NCBI GenBank assembly: GCA_037720595.1
Contig: JBBJLW010000013.1
Location: 1 to 64,000, forward strand
Origin: Gaiellasilicea sp037720595
GTDB lineage: Bacteria > Actinomycetota > Thermoleophilia > Gaiellales > Gaiellaceae
DNA: 64,000 nt
Direction of reading: 5' to 3'
The position numbers and the translations under genes are program-made. The first letter of the stretch is position 1, and each line of letters starts with the position of its first letter. Of this stretch, positions 28,244-36,691 are shown one piece after another. Below the pieces are notes generated by a model, which searched no databases, was not told the DNA's origin, and worked only from the letters and a program-made list of their open reading frames with translations.

Positions 28244-29074
28244 ATGTTCGATGACCCGGCCGGCTGGAGCCTCAAACGACGCGCCACCACTACGCACGGC
28301 GAGATCGCGTGGGATGTCCACGGCGACGGACCGCCCGTCGTGCTCACACACGGCACGCCAAGCCGCTCGGTGCTGTGGCGCAACGTCGTACCGGTCCTCG
28401 CAGACCGGTTTGCCGTGTACGCCTTCGACCTGCTTGGCTTCGGTCAATCGGAACGTTCCGCGGATCAGCGGCTGTCTATCCGCGTGCACGGACGAGTGCT
28501 TGCCGAGCTCGTCCGGATTTGGGACCTCGACACGCCCGCCCTCGTTGGCCACGACATCGGCGGCGCTGCAGTGTTGCGCGCCCACCTGCTCGAGGAGACA
28601 GCCGCGAGTCACCTCGCTCTGATCAACGCCGTGGTGCTCCAGCCATGGATTACGCCGACCACACGGCACCTGCAGGCCCATCTCGACGTCTACCGGACCA
28701 TGCCCACGCACATCTTTCGCGAGGTCACCGCCGCTCACCTCCGCACCGCTACCTACCGACCCATGAAGCCCGCCGTCTTCGCCGCCTATTTCGAGCAATG
28801 GGAGGGCGAGCGCGGTCACCAACTCTGGATCCGCAATGTTCGCGGCTTCGACGAGCGTGACACCGCCGAGTTCGAGCCGCTGCTCGACCGGGTAATCGTC
28901 CCTACGCGGATCATTTGGGGCGAACACGATGCTTGGCTCGATCCCCACATCAGTACCGAGATCCAGCAACGCCTACCCGCCGCCGACCGCGTCCTGATTC
29001 CCGACGCCGGGCACTTCTCACCTGAGGACCAACCGATCCAGGTCGCCCAAGCGCTCGCCGACTTCCTCGCGTGA
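28244..29074 (+). CDS. alpha/beta hydrolase with Asp nucleophile (dehalogenase/epoxide-hydrolase-like)
   Basis: This protein of about 276 residues has the alpha/beta-hydrolase fold. The oxyanion motif THGTPSRSVLWRN, the nucleophile elbow VGHDIGGAAVLRA with Asp as nucleophile, an acid in IIWGEHDAWLD and the catalytic His in PDAGHFSPEDQP suggest a haloalkane/haloacid dehalogenase or epoxide hydrolase rather than a serine esterase. ATG 28244 has GGAG 6 nt upstream; a GTG at 28202 would add 14 residues. Codons with A or T in third position are more frequent than in neighbouring genes, a hint of recent transfer. Confidence 0.85.
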   Translation: MFDDPAGWSLKRRATTTHGEIAWDVHGDGPPVVLTHGTPSRSVLWRNVVPVLADRFAVYAFDLLGFGQSERSADQRLSIRVHGRVLAELVRIWDLDTPALVGHDIGGAAVLRAHLLEETAASHLALINAVVLQPWITPTTRHLQAHLDVYRTMPTHIFREVTAAHLRTATYRPMKPAVFAAYFEQWEGERGHQLWIRNVRGFDERDTAEFEPLLDRVIVPTRIIWGEHDAWLDPHISTEIQQRLPAADRVLIPDAGHFSPEDQPIQVAQALADFLA

Positions 29075-29125
29075 AACTCGCTCTACCTCGCCGCCGACGC
29101 GAGAGCATCCCCTAGAGTGGCGATA

Positions 29126-29446
29126 GTGCCGTTCGACCAGTACCACGAGCCGCCGGAGGAGCTGCCCGAGGAGACGCGCACGTTCGCACGGATCTGCGCC
29201 TCGCTGATCGAGGAGGCGGAGGCGATCGGCTGGTACGAGCAGCGGCTCGCGGTCGAGCGCGACGACGAGGCGCGCGCGATCATGGAGAACGCGCAGGGCG
29301 AGGAGTTCAAGCACTTTGCGATGAACCTCGAGTTCCTGGGTCGGCGCAAGCCTGTCTGGGCGGATGTCCTGAAGCAGGTTCTCTTCAACCCCGGCGACAT
29401 CGTCGAGCACGGCGAGCAGGCCGAGGAAGAGCTCGACGCTGGGTAG
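29126..29446 (+). CDS. encapsulin-cargo-type ferritin-like protein (EncFtn family)
   Basis: This protein of about 106 residues is all-helical and aligns by eye with encapsulated ferritin: YHEPPEELPEETRTFARI, then SLIEEAEAIGWYEQRLAVE, then QGEEFKHFAMNLEFLGRR. The ferroxidase ligands of the family (a Glu in the EEAEA segment and the Glu/His of EExxH) and the Trp-Tyr pair are kept. EncFtn works as a decamer inside an encapsulin shell, where it oxidises and stores iron. No shell gene adjoins it here, and the tail (AEEELDAG) shows no targeting peptide. GTG 29126 is favoured because TAGAGT sits 7 nt before it; GTG 29117 is the alternative. Confidence 0.8.
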   Translation: MPFDQYHEPPEELPEETRTFARICASLIEEAEAIGWYEQRLAVERDDEARAIMENAQGEEFKHFAMNLEFLGRRKPVWADVLKQVLFNPGDIVEHGEQAEEELDAG

Positions 29447-29455
29447 ACTGCGGCC

Positions 29456-29674
29456 ATGCCGATCTACGAGTACGCGTGCATGGAGTGCGAGTCGCATTTC
29501 GAGGAACTCGTCCGCAATGCCGAGCAGGCCGTCGCGTGCCCCGAGTGCGGGGCGGCGAACGTGCTGAAGCAGATGTCGAGCTTCGCCGTCGCCGGCGTCT
29601 CCTCGCAGCCGCGGTTCAGCAGTGGCGGCGGCGGCGGCGGCGGGTGCTGCGGCGGTTCCTGCGGCTCCTGCTAG
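29456..29674 (+). CDS. FmdB-family zinc ribbon protein
   Basis: This 72-residue protein has the FmdB/CxxC-C-SSSS signature: MPIYEYACMECESHFEELV, then CPECG, a linker (KQMSSFAVAG) and a glycine/cysteine-rich tail (GGGGGCCGGSCGSC). The four ribbon cysteines are present. The family is a putative regulatory or accessory protein of unknown role. TAGACT lies 6 nt before the ATG. It starts 9 nt after the ferritin-like gene, but has its own promoter-like box. Confidence 0.9.
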   Translation: MPIYEYACMECESHFEELVRNAEQAVACPECGAANVLKQMSSFAVAGVSSQPRFSSGGGGGGGCCGGSCGSC

Positions 29675-29708
29675 AGACCGTCCGCCCCTCCTCGTAGACT
29701 CACTCTCT

Positions 29709-30362
29709 GTGAGCGATCTCCTCGCCGACTATTGCGACGAGACCCTGGGCTGCACTCGCTGCCCCCTCGCCGCCAACCGCACGCAGGTCGTCTTCGGCTC
29801 CGGCGACCCGCACGCCGAGCTGATGTTCGTCGGCGAGGCGCCTGGCTTCCACGAGGATCAGAGCGGGATCCCGTTCGTCGGGCAGGCGGGCATGCTGCTC
29901 GAGAAGCTGCTCGGCGGAATCGGCCTTTCGCGCACCGACGTCTACGTCGCGAACGTGATCAAATGCCGGCCGCCGGGCAACCGCGACCCGCACCCGGAGG
30001 AGATCGAGGCCTGCGAGTCGCACCTCTTCCGTCAGATCGAGCTCGTCCGGCCGACCCTTGTGGCGACCCTCGGAAACTTTGCGACGAAACTGCTTTCGGG
30101 GAAGCCGGCCGGGATCACGCGTGTCCACGGCGTCGAGCAGCAGGTCGTGCTCGGCGGCAACGCCGTCACCCTCTATCCGCTGTTCCACCCGGCCGCCGCG
30201 CTCTACACGCCATCGATGCAGACGGTGCTCGCGCAGGATTTCGCCCGGATCCCGGAGCTGCTCGGACGCGAGCTTCGGGGGGCCGAGCCACAGGGTCCGC
30301 CACTGCCGCGGCTCGTCGCCGAGCCCGCACCGGGGCCGACCGTGCAGCTCGGCCTCTTCTGA
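29709..30362 (+). CDS. uracil-DNA glycosylase, family 4 (Fe-S)
   Basis: The enzyme excises uracil from DNA. The 217-residue protein has the family 4 features: the Fe-S cysteines (CTRCPLAANR at residue 14 on, then IKCRPP and EACESHL), the catalytic loop FVGEAPGFHEDQSGIPFVGQ and the late HPAAAL motif. The GTG at 29709 is preceded by TAGACT with an 8-nt gap; open sequence upstream is the shadow of the zinc-ribbon gene. The last residues (VQLGLF) resemble a beta-clamp or PCNA-type binding tail. tsaE starts 8 nt downstream. Confidence 0.94.
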   Translation: MSDLLADYCDETLGCTRCPLAANRTQVVFGSGDPHAELMFVGEAPGFHEDQSGIPFVGQAGMLLEKLLGGIGLSRTDVYVANVIKCRPPGNRDPHPEEIEACESHLFRQIELVRPTLVATLGNFATKLLSGKPAGITRVHGVEQQVVLGGNAVTLYPLFHPAAALYTPSMQTVLAQDFARIPELLGRELRGAEPQGPPLPRLVAEPAPGPTVQLGLF

Positions 30363-30370
30363 CCGCGACG

Positions 30371-30853
30371 ATGCGGCTCCACTCCTCGTCGCCCGAGGCG
30401 ACGGAGGCGATCGCGGGCAGGCTCGCGCGGGAGCTGCGAGTGGGGGATGTCGTCACCGTCTCGGGCGAGCTCGGCGCCGGGAAGACGACCTTCGTCCGCG
30501 GAGCGTGCCGCGCGCTCGGCGTGACGGCGCCGGTGACGAGCCCGACGTACACGATCGGCCATCGCTACGAGGGCGACCCGGACGTCTCGCACCTCGACCT
30601 CTATCGCTTCGCCGGCGTCTCGCACGCCGAATGGGCCGACCTGGAGCCGTATTTCGAGGCGGCGATCGTCTTCGTCGAGTGGCCCGAGGCGGCGGGCTCC
30701 GGCCTGCCTCCGGTGCGGCTGCACGTCCGGCTCGAGCACATCGAGCCGGATCAGCTCGACGTGGGGCGACGCTCGATTCGGCTCGACGGCTCCGACGCGG
30801 CATTGGTAGAACGAATCGCACGTGCTGATCCTGGCGTTCGACACCGCGACTGA
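30371..30853 (+). CDS. tsaE: tRNA t6A biosynthesis ATPase TsaE
   Basis: TsaE is the ATPase that resets the TsaB-TsaD complex during threonylcarbamoyl-adenosine (t6A37) synthesis on tRNA. The 160-residue protein has Walker A GELGAGKTTFVRG, the SPTYTIGHRYEG switch and the HLDLYRFAG Walker B-like segment. The ATG at 30371 fits the family start. The gene overlaps tsaB by 32 nt. It belongs to a run tsaE-tsaB-rimI-tsaD that follows the uracil glycosylase gene. Confidence 0.95.
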   Translation: MRLHSSSPEATEAIAGRLARELRVGDVVTVSGELGAGKTTFVRGACRALGVTAPVTSPTYTIGHRYEGDPDVSHLDLYRFAGVSHAEWADLEPYFEAAIVFVEWPEAAGSGLPPVRLHVRLEHIEPDQLDVGRRSIRLDGSDAALVERIARADPGVRHRD

Positions 30854-31409
30854 CCGCGCGACGAGCGCGCTCGTTGCCGACGGAGAGGTGCTCGGCGAGC
30901 GGGTCTCGCGCGCCTCGACGCTGCTCGAGGACGTCGACGCGCTGCTGCGCCGCGCAGGTGCGCACGCGACGGAGCTCGACGCACTGGCGGTCGGCGTCGG
31001 TCCCGGCAGCTTCACCGGCACGCGGATCGGTCTTGCAGCGGCACGAGGGCTGGCGCTCGCGCTCGAGGTTCCGGCCGCCGGCGTCTCGACGCTCGAGGCA
31101 CTCGCAGGCGGGGCGCCCGGAGCGCTCGCCGTAATCGACGCCAAGCGGCGCGAGATCTTCGTCGCCGGCCCGCGCGTGCTCGCTCCCTCCGACCTCGTCG
31201 TCGAGCCCGGAGCGATACTCGTCGGGGACGGCGCGATCCGCTATCGCGAGCTGTTCGAGGCCGCCGGCGCAGAGGTGCCGGCGGACGACGACGAGCGTCA
31301 TCTGCCTCGTGCGCGCTTCCACGCCGCGCTCGCCCGCGACTTCGTCTCGGCGGAGCTCCTCGAGCCGATGTACGTCCGCCAGCCCGACGCGAAAGCGGTG
31401 ACGCGCTGA
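30822..31409 (+). CDS. tsaB: tRNA t6A biosynthesis protein TsaB
   Basis: TsaB is the inactive kinase-like partner of TsaD in t6A synthesis. The 195-residue protein has the ASKHA start ILAFDTATDRATSALV, the conserved GVGPGSFTGTRIGLAAARGL and the short C-terminal lobe typical of Gram-positive TsaB. The GTG start lies within the end of tsaE. The stop TGA overlaps the likely CTG start of rimI. Confidence 0.95.
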   Translation: MLILAFDTATDRATSALVADGEVLGERVSRASTLLEDVDALLRRAGAHATELDALAVGVGPGSFTGTRIGLAAARGLALALEVPAAGVSTLEALAGGAPGALAVIDAKRREIFVAGPRVLAPSDLVVEPGAILVGDGAIRYRELFEAAGAEVPADDDERHLPRARFHAALARDFVSAELLEPMYVRQPDAKAVTR

Positions 31410-31876
31410 ACGTCGAGCTGCGGAAGCTCGCGCTGCGCGACCTGGCCGCGATCGAGACGATCGAGCGTGCCTCGTATCCGACGCCGTGGTCGCGCTCGAT
31501 GTTCGCTAGCGAGCTCGCGAAGCCGACCTCGCTCTCGCTCGGCGCTTTCGCCGCGGAGACGAAGGAGCTCGTCGGCTACCTGATCATCTCGCGCTATGTC
31601 GACGCCTGGCACGTCATGAACGTCGCCGTCGCCCCAGCACGCCGTCGGCGCGGGATCGCGCGCACACTTCTCGTCCGCCTCTTCGAAGTGACCGCCAACG
31701 ACGAGCGGCGCGGCTACACGCTCGAGGTGCGCGCCTCCAACGAGGGCGCGATCAAGCTCTACGAGGATCTGGGCTTCCACGCCCGCGGTGTGCGCCGGGG
31801 CTACTACACCGACAACCGAGAGGACGCCGTGATCATGTGGAGAGATCCTGTCCAGGGCCAGAAGGAGGTCGGGTGA
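31406..31876 (+). CDS. rimI: ribosomal-protein-alanine N-acetyltransferase, probable CTG start
   Basis: RimI acetylates ribosomal protein S18 or other N-termini. The GNAT core is complete: LRDLAAIETIERASYPTPWS, VAVAPARRRRGIARTLLV (acetyl-CoA loop), LEVRASNEGAIKLYEDLGF and GYYTDNREDAVIMW. The frame has no ATG, GTG or TTG until 31499, which would delete the first conserved 31 residues. A CTG at 31406 overlaps the tsaB stop as CTGA, the same geometry as the ATGA/GTGA couplings nearby, and is taken as the start. The stop overlaps the tsaD GTG. Confidence 0.9.
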   Translation: MNVELRKLALRDLAAIETIERASYPTPWSRSMFASELAKPTSLSLGAFAAETKELVGYLIISRYVDAWHVMNVAVAPARRRRGIARTLLVRLFEVTANDERRGYTLEVRASNEGAIKLYEDLGFHARGVRRGYYTDNREDAVIMWRDPVQGQKEVG

Positions 31877-32835
31877 TCCTCGGGATCGAGACGTCGTGCG
31901 ACGAGACGGCCGCCGCCCTGGTCACTGTGGAGGGCGAGATTCGGTCGAACGTCGTCGCCTCGCAGGCCGACCTGCATGCACGCTACGGCGGGGTCGTCCC
32001 GGAGGTGGCATCGCGCCGCCATCTCGAGCTCGTGTCGCCGGTGATCCGGGAGGCGCTCGGCGAGGCGGGAGCCACGCTCGACGATGTCACGAGCGTTGCG
32101 GTAACCCAGGGCCCGGGTCTCATCGGGGCGCTTCTCGTCGGCCTCTCGGCCGCGAAGGCGCTCGCCTGGGCGCGACGTCTGCCGCTCGTACCGGTCGACC
32201 ACCTGCACGGTCACGTCGCCTCGCTCTACCTTGCGCCCGAGCCCGTCGAGCCGCCCTTTCTCTGCCTGCTCGCGAGCGGGGGGCACACCCTGCTGCTCGA
32301 CGTCCGCGAGTACGGCGGCTTCGAGGTACTTGGAACGACCGTCGACGACGCCGCCGGCGAGGCGTTCGACAAGGGGGCGCGGCTGCTCGGGCTCGACTAT
32401 CCCGGCGGCGCGGCGATCGACCGGCTCGCGAACGAGGGTGATCCGACGGCGTTCTCCTTTCCGGTCGCGCGCCTCGACGGCCTCGACTTCTCTTTCTCGG
32501 GCGTCAAGACCTCGCTGCGCTACGCGGTACGCGACCTGGACGACGCGCTCGAGGAACGGCGCGCCGACCTCGCCGCCTCCTACCAGCGCGCGATCGTGCG
32601 GGCGCTCGCGGAACGGACGCTCGCCGCTGCAGAGGAGAGCGGGCATTGGACGATCGCCGTCGTCGGCGGGGTCGCGGCCAACTCCGAGCTCCGAGCCGCG
32701 CTCCCGAACGCCCGGTTCGCGCCGCTGTCTCTCTGCACCGACAACGCGGCGATGATCGCCTCGGCGGGTCGTTACGGCAGATCGCTTCCTTATCCTCGGT
32801 ACCTTGATCTCGACGCGTATGCCTCACGTGCCTGA
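31873..32835 (+). CDS. tsaD: tRNA N6-adenosine threonylcarbamoyltransferase
   Basis: TsaD transfers threonylcarbamoyl to A37 of ANN-decoding tRNAs. The 320-residue ASKHA protein has ILGIETSCDETAAALV, VTQGPGLIGALLVGLSAAKA, the iron-binding HLHGHVASLY (HxxxH) and GGVAANSELR. The start is the GTG at 31873, overlapping the rimI stop and preceded by a near-perfect Shine-Dalgarno (AAGGAGGT at 31862-31869). The 3' end overlaps the start of the subtilase gene by a few bases. Confidence 0.96.
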   Translation: MILGIETSCDETAAALVTVEGEIRSNVVASQADLHARYGGVVPEVASRRHLELVSPVIREALGEAGATLDDVTSVAVTQGPGLIGALLVGLSAAKALAWARRLPLVPVDHLHGHVASLYLAPEPVEPPFLCLLASGGHTLLLDVREYGGFEVLGTTVDDAAGEAFDKGARLLGLDYPGGAAIDRLANEGDPTAFSFPVARLDGLDFSFSGVKTSLRYAVRDLDDALEERRADLAASYQRAIVRALAERTLAAAEESGHWTIAVVGGVAANSELRAALPNARFAPLSLCTDNAAMIASAGRYGRSLPYPRYLDLDAYASRA

Positions 32836-35377
32836 CCGGTTTCGTCCGAGCCGGCTCCTCGTGGGCGCCGGTGCCTGTCTCGCGGTCCTCGCCCTGCTGT
32901 CCGCCGGCGGTGGCCAAGGAGCGCGCGCGCCGATGCCGATCGAGACGGGCGCCTCCGGTTGGCGCGGTTTCGTGGACGGCGAACGCCGTGCGGTGGCCGT
33001 CGGGCAGAGGATGATCGTTGTCCTCCGCCACCCCTCCCTCGCAGACGAGGTCAAGGCTGCAGGGGGCCGGGCGGGAGAGGCGCAGATGCGTCAGTGGACG
33101 GCCGCGGCACTCGCGGGGCAGAAGCAGATCGGAGCGAGACTCTCGCGCGAGGGTGTGCAGATCGTCCCCGAGTTCGTCTACTCGCGCACGTTCAACGGGT
33201 TCTCCGCGGCGCTCGACGTGCGGGCGCTCGTCCTGCTCGAGCGCGACCCGGAGGTCGTCGGCGTCTATCCCGTCCGAATCGCCTACCCGGCCGCCACTCG
33301 CGTGCAGCCGCGCGCCGACCCGCTCGTAGCTCAAGGCCGGATGAGCCTTCGTCTGCCGGGCTTCGACGGCTCCGGCGTGACGATCGCGCTGCTCGACACC
33401 GGCGTCGACATCTCGCACCCCGCGCTGCGGAACCGGCTGCTCGAGGGCATCGACGTGCTCGATCCGGATGGTCGTGGAATCGCGCGGCCACACCCTGAGG
33501 ACGCAGCTGTCGTCGAACGCCACGCGACGCAGACTGCGGGGTTGCTGGTCGGCCGAGGCGAGATTCGCGGGGTCGCCTCCGGGGCGATGCTGCTGCCGAT
33601 CAGGATTGCGGGCTGGCAGCCGAGCGCCGAGGGTGGCTTTTCCGTTTACGGCCGCACGGATCAGCTACTCGCCGGGCTCGAGCGGGCGGTCGACCCCGAC
33701 GCGGACGGAAGCGCTCTCGATGCTGCGCGGGTCGCCGTCGTCGGTGTCGCCGAGCCGTTCGCTGCGTTCTCGGACGGGCCGGTCGCGCGGGCTGTGGCCG
33801 GCGCCGCGACGCTCGACACGATCGTCTTGGCGGCCGCAGGCACCGCCGGTCCCGCCGGACCCGGCTACGGCAGCATCGGCGGCCCGGGCGGCGCCCCGGC
33901 GGCCCTCACGGTCGGCGCCGCGGACGAGCGGCCGAGAACCCCCACCGCTCGGGTCGTGATCCGCGCCGGTCTGCGCGTGCTCCTCGATCGCGAGCTACCG
34001 CTCGGCGGCTCCGTCGCTCCCGAGCGCGCGCTCTCGCTCGAGGTCGTTCGACCTGCGGCCGAGGCGCGCAGCGGTTCCCGTGTGAACCCACTCTCCCGTT
34101 TCTTCGATCAGAACGGCTACAGCGTCGTCGCCGGCCGGGCCGCCTTGCTCGCGCGGGCGGCCGAGCCGATCGACGTCGGCAGGCGCGCCACCATCGCGGG
34201 CGCAGCCGCCCTGCTCGTCGACGGGCCGGTTCCCGCCGGCGCGCTCGGGCTCGACGAGCGGCTCGCCGTGCCGGTGGTCGGCCTGCCGGCGCCGGTAGCC
34301 CGGGCTGCGCGTGAAGCGCTGGCGCAAGGAACCGGCGTCTCGGTCGCGCTCGGCGCCCCCGGTTTGCGGTCGAACACCCGAGCGGGTCGAGTCGCTCCGT
34401 TCTCCTCGCGCGGCCTCGCGTTCGGGGGCGGGGTGAAACCCGAGCTCGTCGCGCCCGGGGTGACGCTCGTCACGGCCGACGCGGGTCGAAATGACGACCG
34501 CAGCCCCCGGTACGCGACCGTCAGCGGGTCGAGCGCCGCCGCGGGGCTGGCCGGCGGCGCAGCCGCGCTCGTCGCGCAGTCGCGTCCGGAGCTCGACGCC
34601 GCCGCCCTCAAGGGCGTGCTCGTCGGCACCGCGGTACCGCTTCCGACCACGGTCACGGAAGCGCAGGGCGCCGGCTTCCTGGATCCCGGGGCGGCATCCG
34701 CCGCGGAGGTGGCGGCGAGCCCCGCCACAGTCGGGTTCGGGGCAGCCGACGAGACGGGCTGGCGGTCGCGGCGCGCGATCACGGTGAAGAACGTGTCGAC
34801 GAGGCGGCTCACGATCGCCGTCGTCGCGGAAGTCGAGGGGATCGCGGGCGTTTCGGTGCGCGCGAAGCCCGATCGACTTCGGCTTCGCGCCGGACAGTCG
34901 GCGAAGGTCGCGCTCGTCGCGCGCGTGGCGTTCCTGCCCCGCAATTTGGGGATCGTCACCGGCTCGATCCGCCTCGACGCCGCCGGGGGCGGAGGAGTCG
35001 AGCTCCCGTGGGCGGTCGCGCTTCCCTCGCCGACCGCGCCTCTGCTCGGACAGGTTCGCCTCTCGACGACGACCTTCCGTGTCTCCGACCGCGCTCCGGC
35101 CGTGCTCAGCGTGCGCGCCGGGGGAGTCTCCGACCGAGCCGGCCGGACGCAGCTCAGGCCGCTCGTGCGCCTCGATGTCGAGCTCTGGCGCGGAGAGGAG
35201 AAGCTGGGTCTACTCGCCCGGCTGCGCGACGTGCTGCCGGGGAGCTACGCCTTCGGGCTCACGGGTCGCGGGCCCGGCGGCGGGGCGCTCGCGCGCGGCC
35301 CCTACCGGCTCCGAGTTCTCGCGATCCCGCCCGCTGGGACATACGAGCGTCGCTTTCTGCGCTTCCGGATTCGCTGA
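32819..35377 (+). CDS. secreted subtilisin-family (S8) serine peptidase with PA-like domain
   Basis: This exported protein of about 852 residues has a signal segment (LLVGAGACLAVLALLSAGGG), an inhibitor-like propeptide (about 60-150) and an S8 domain. The catalytic set is Asp in ALLDTGVDISHP, His in ERHATQTAGLL and Ser in TVSGSSAAAGLAGGAAAL. The oxyanion-hole Asn region reads AAAGTAGPAGPG, with Thr where Asn is expected. A PA-type insert lies in the middle, and the C-terminus is beta-rich (Fn3-like). ATG 32819 was chosen; TTG 32804 lies 7 nt after TATCCT and is an alternative. Activity is uncertain because of the oxyanion change. Confidence 0.85.
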   Translation: MPHVPDRFRPSRLLVGAGACLAVLALLSAGGGQGARAPMPIETGASGWRGFVDGERRAVAVGQRMIVVLRHPSLADEVKAAGGRAGEAQMRQWTAAALAGQKQIGARLSREGVQIVPEFVYSRTFNGFSAALDVRALVLLERDPEVVGVYPVRIAYPAATRVQPRADPLVAQGRMSLRLPGFDGSGVTIALLDTGVDISHPALRNRLLEGIDVLDPDGRGIARPHPEDAAVVERHATQTAGLLVGRGEIRGVASGAMLLPIRIAGWQPSAEGGFSVYGRTDQLLAGLERAVDPDADGSALDAARVAVVGVAEPFAAFSDGPVARAVAGAATLDTIVLAAAGTAGPAGPGYGSIGGPGGAPAALTVGAADERPRTPTARVVIRAGLRVLLDRELPLGGSVAPERALSLEVVRPAAEARSGSRVNPLSRFFDQNGYSVVAGRAALLARAAEPIDVGRRATIAGAAALLVDGPVPAGALGLDERLAVPVVGLPAPVARAAREALAQGTGVSVALGAPGLRSNTRAGRVAPFSSRGLAFGGGVKPELVAPGVTLVTADAGRNDDRSPRYATVSGSSAAAGLAGGAAALVAQSRPELDAAALKGVLVGTAVPLPTTVTEAQGAGFLDPGAASAAEVAASPATVGFGAADETGWRSRRAITVKNVSTRRLTIAVVAEVEGIAGVSVRAKPDRLRLRAGQSAKVALVARVAFLPRNLGIVTGSIRLDAAGGGGVELPWAVALPSPTAPLLGQVRLSTTTFRVSDRAPAVLSVRAGGVSDRAGRTQLRPLVRLDVELWRGEEKLGLLARLRDVLPGSYAFGLTGRGPGGGALARGPYRLRVLAIPPAGTYERRFLRFRIR

Positions 35378-35419
35378 CGTACACTCACGCGCGGCATTGA
35401 GCGACCCGGGAGGCAGTCG

Positions 35420-36691
35420 ATGAGCACCGCGGAAGCGCCCTCGCACCTGCACGAGAATCCCTACGAGATCGCGCGGCAGCAGTTGCGCCGCGTCGGCGAG
35501 ACGTTCGGGATCGATCCGAACCTGATCGGCGTCCTCGAGCTCTGCAAGAAGTCGGTCGAGGTCTCGATCCCGACCCGGATGGACGACGGCAGCGTCAACG
35601 TCTACACGGGTTACCGCGTCACCCACAACGTCGCGCGCGGCCCATCGAAGGGCGGGATCCGCTACCACCCCGCTGTCACGCTCGACGAGGTCAAGGCGCT
35701 CTCGATCTGGATGACCTGGAAATGCGCCCTGATGGGTTTGCCGTTCGGTGGCGCCAAAGGCGGGGTCGTCGTCGATCCGAAGCTGCTCTCACGGCGGGAG
35801 CTCGAGCGGATGACGCGCCGTTTTACCAGCGAGATCATCAACGAGATCGGCCCCGAGAAGGACATTCCCGCCCCGGACGTCGGCACCGATGCCAGCGTGA
35901 TGGCCTGGATCTTCGACACGTTCTCGATGAACAAGGGCCATTCGGTGCTCGGCGTCGTCACCGGCAAGCCACTCGCGATCGGCGGCTCGCTCGGCCGCTT
36001 GGAGGCGACGGCGCGCGGCGCGCTCTACTGCATCGAGGAGGTGCTGCGGGAGGAGTCGCGCTCGATCGAAGGGCTGCGGGTGGTGGTTCAGGGCGCCGGG
36101 AACGTCGGCGGTCAGCTCGCGCGGATGCTCGCGGAGGAGGGGGCGAGCGTGCTCGCGATCTCCGACTCCCAGGGCGGGATCCACAACGCGGCCGGGCTCG
36201 ACGTTCCCTCGGCGCTCGCCTACAAGGCGGAGACCGGCAGCTTCGACGGGTTCCGCGGGGTCGAGGCGATCACGAACGAGGAGCTGATCCTGCTCGAGTG
36301 CGACGTGCTCGCGCCGTGTGCGCTCGAGCAGGTGGTCACCAGCGAGAACGCCTCGCAGATCCAGGCGCGGATCGTCTGTGAGGGGGCGAACGGCCCGGTC
36401 ACGCCTGCGGCCGACGAGATTCTCGAGGAGCGCGGAATCGTCGTGCTCCCGGACGTGCTCGCGAACGCCGGCGGCGTCGTCGTCTCCTACTTCGAGTGGG
36501 TTCAGGGTCTCCAGGAGTACTTCTGGAAGGAAGACGAGGTGAATGCGCGCCTGAACGACATCGTCACGCGGGCGTTCCGCGAGACCTGGGAGACGAGAAA
36601 GCAGCATCAAACGAGCATGCGGATGGCCGCGTACGGGATCGCCGTGCAGCGCGTCGCCGAGGCGACGATCACGCGTGGCCTCTACCCCTAG
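35420..36691 (+). CDS. gdhA: glutamate dehydrogenase (Glu/Leu/Phe/Val family)
   Basis: The enzyme interconverts glutamate with 2-oxoglutarate and ammonia. The 423-residue protein has the active-site region HNVARGPSKGGIRYHPAVTL, the catalytic Lys in MGLPFGGAKGGV, the ADVGT-like PAPDVGTDASVM, the nucleotide fingerprint VVVQGAGNVGGQLA and the late ANAGGVVVSYFEWVQ. The ATG has a clear Shine-Dalgarno (GGGAGG), and TACACT about 35 nt upstream may be its promoter. The glutaredoxin-like gene overlaps its last 17 nt. Confidence 0.95.
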   Translation: MSTAEAPSHLHENPYEIARQQLRRVGETFGIDPNLIGVLELCKKSVEVSIPTRMDDGSVNVYTGYRVTHNVARGPSKGGIRYHPAVTLDEVKALSIWMTWKCALMGLPFGGAKGGVVVDPKLLSRRELERMTRRFTSEIINEIGPEKDIPAPDVGTDASVMAWIFDTFSMNKGHSVLGVVTGKPLAIGGSLGRLEATARGALYCIEEVLREESRSIEGLRVVVQGAGNVGGQLARMLAEEGASVLAISDSQGGIHNAAGLDVPSALAYKAETGSFDGFRGVEAITNEELILLECDVLAPCALEQVVTSENASQIQARIVCEGANGPVTPAADEILEERGIVVLPDVLANAGGVVVSYFEWVQGLQEYFWKEDEVNARLNDIVTRAFRETWETRKQHQTSMRMAAYGIAVQRVAEATITRGLYP

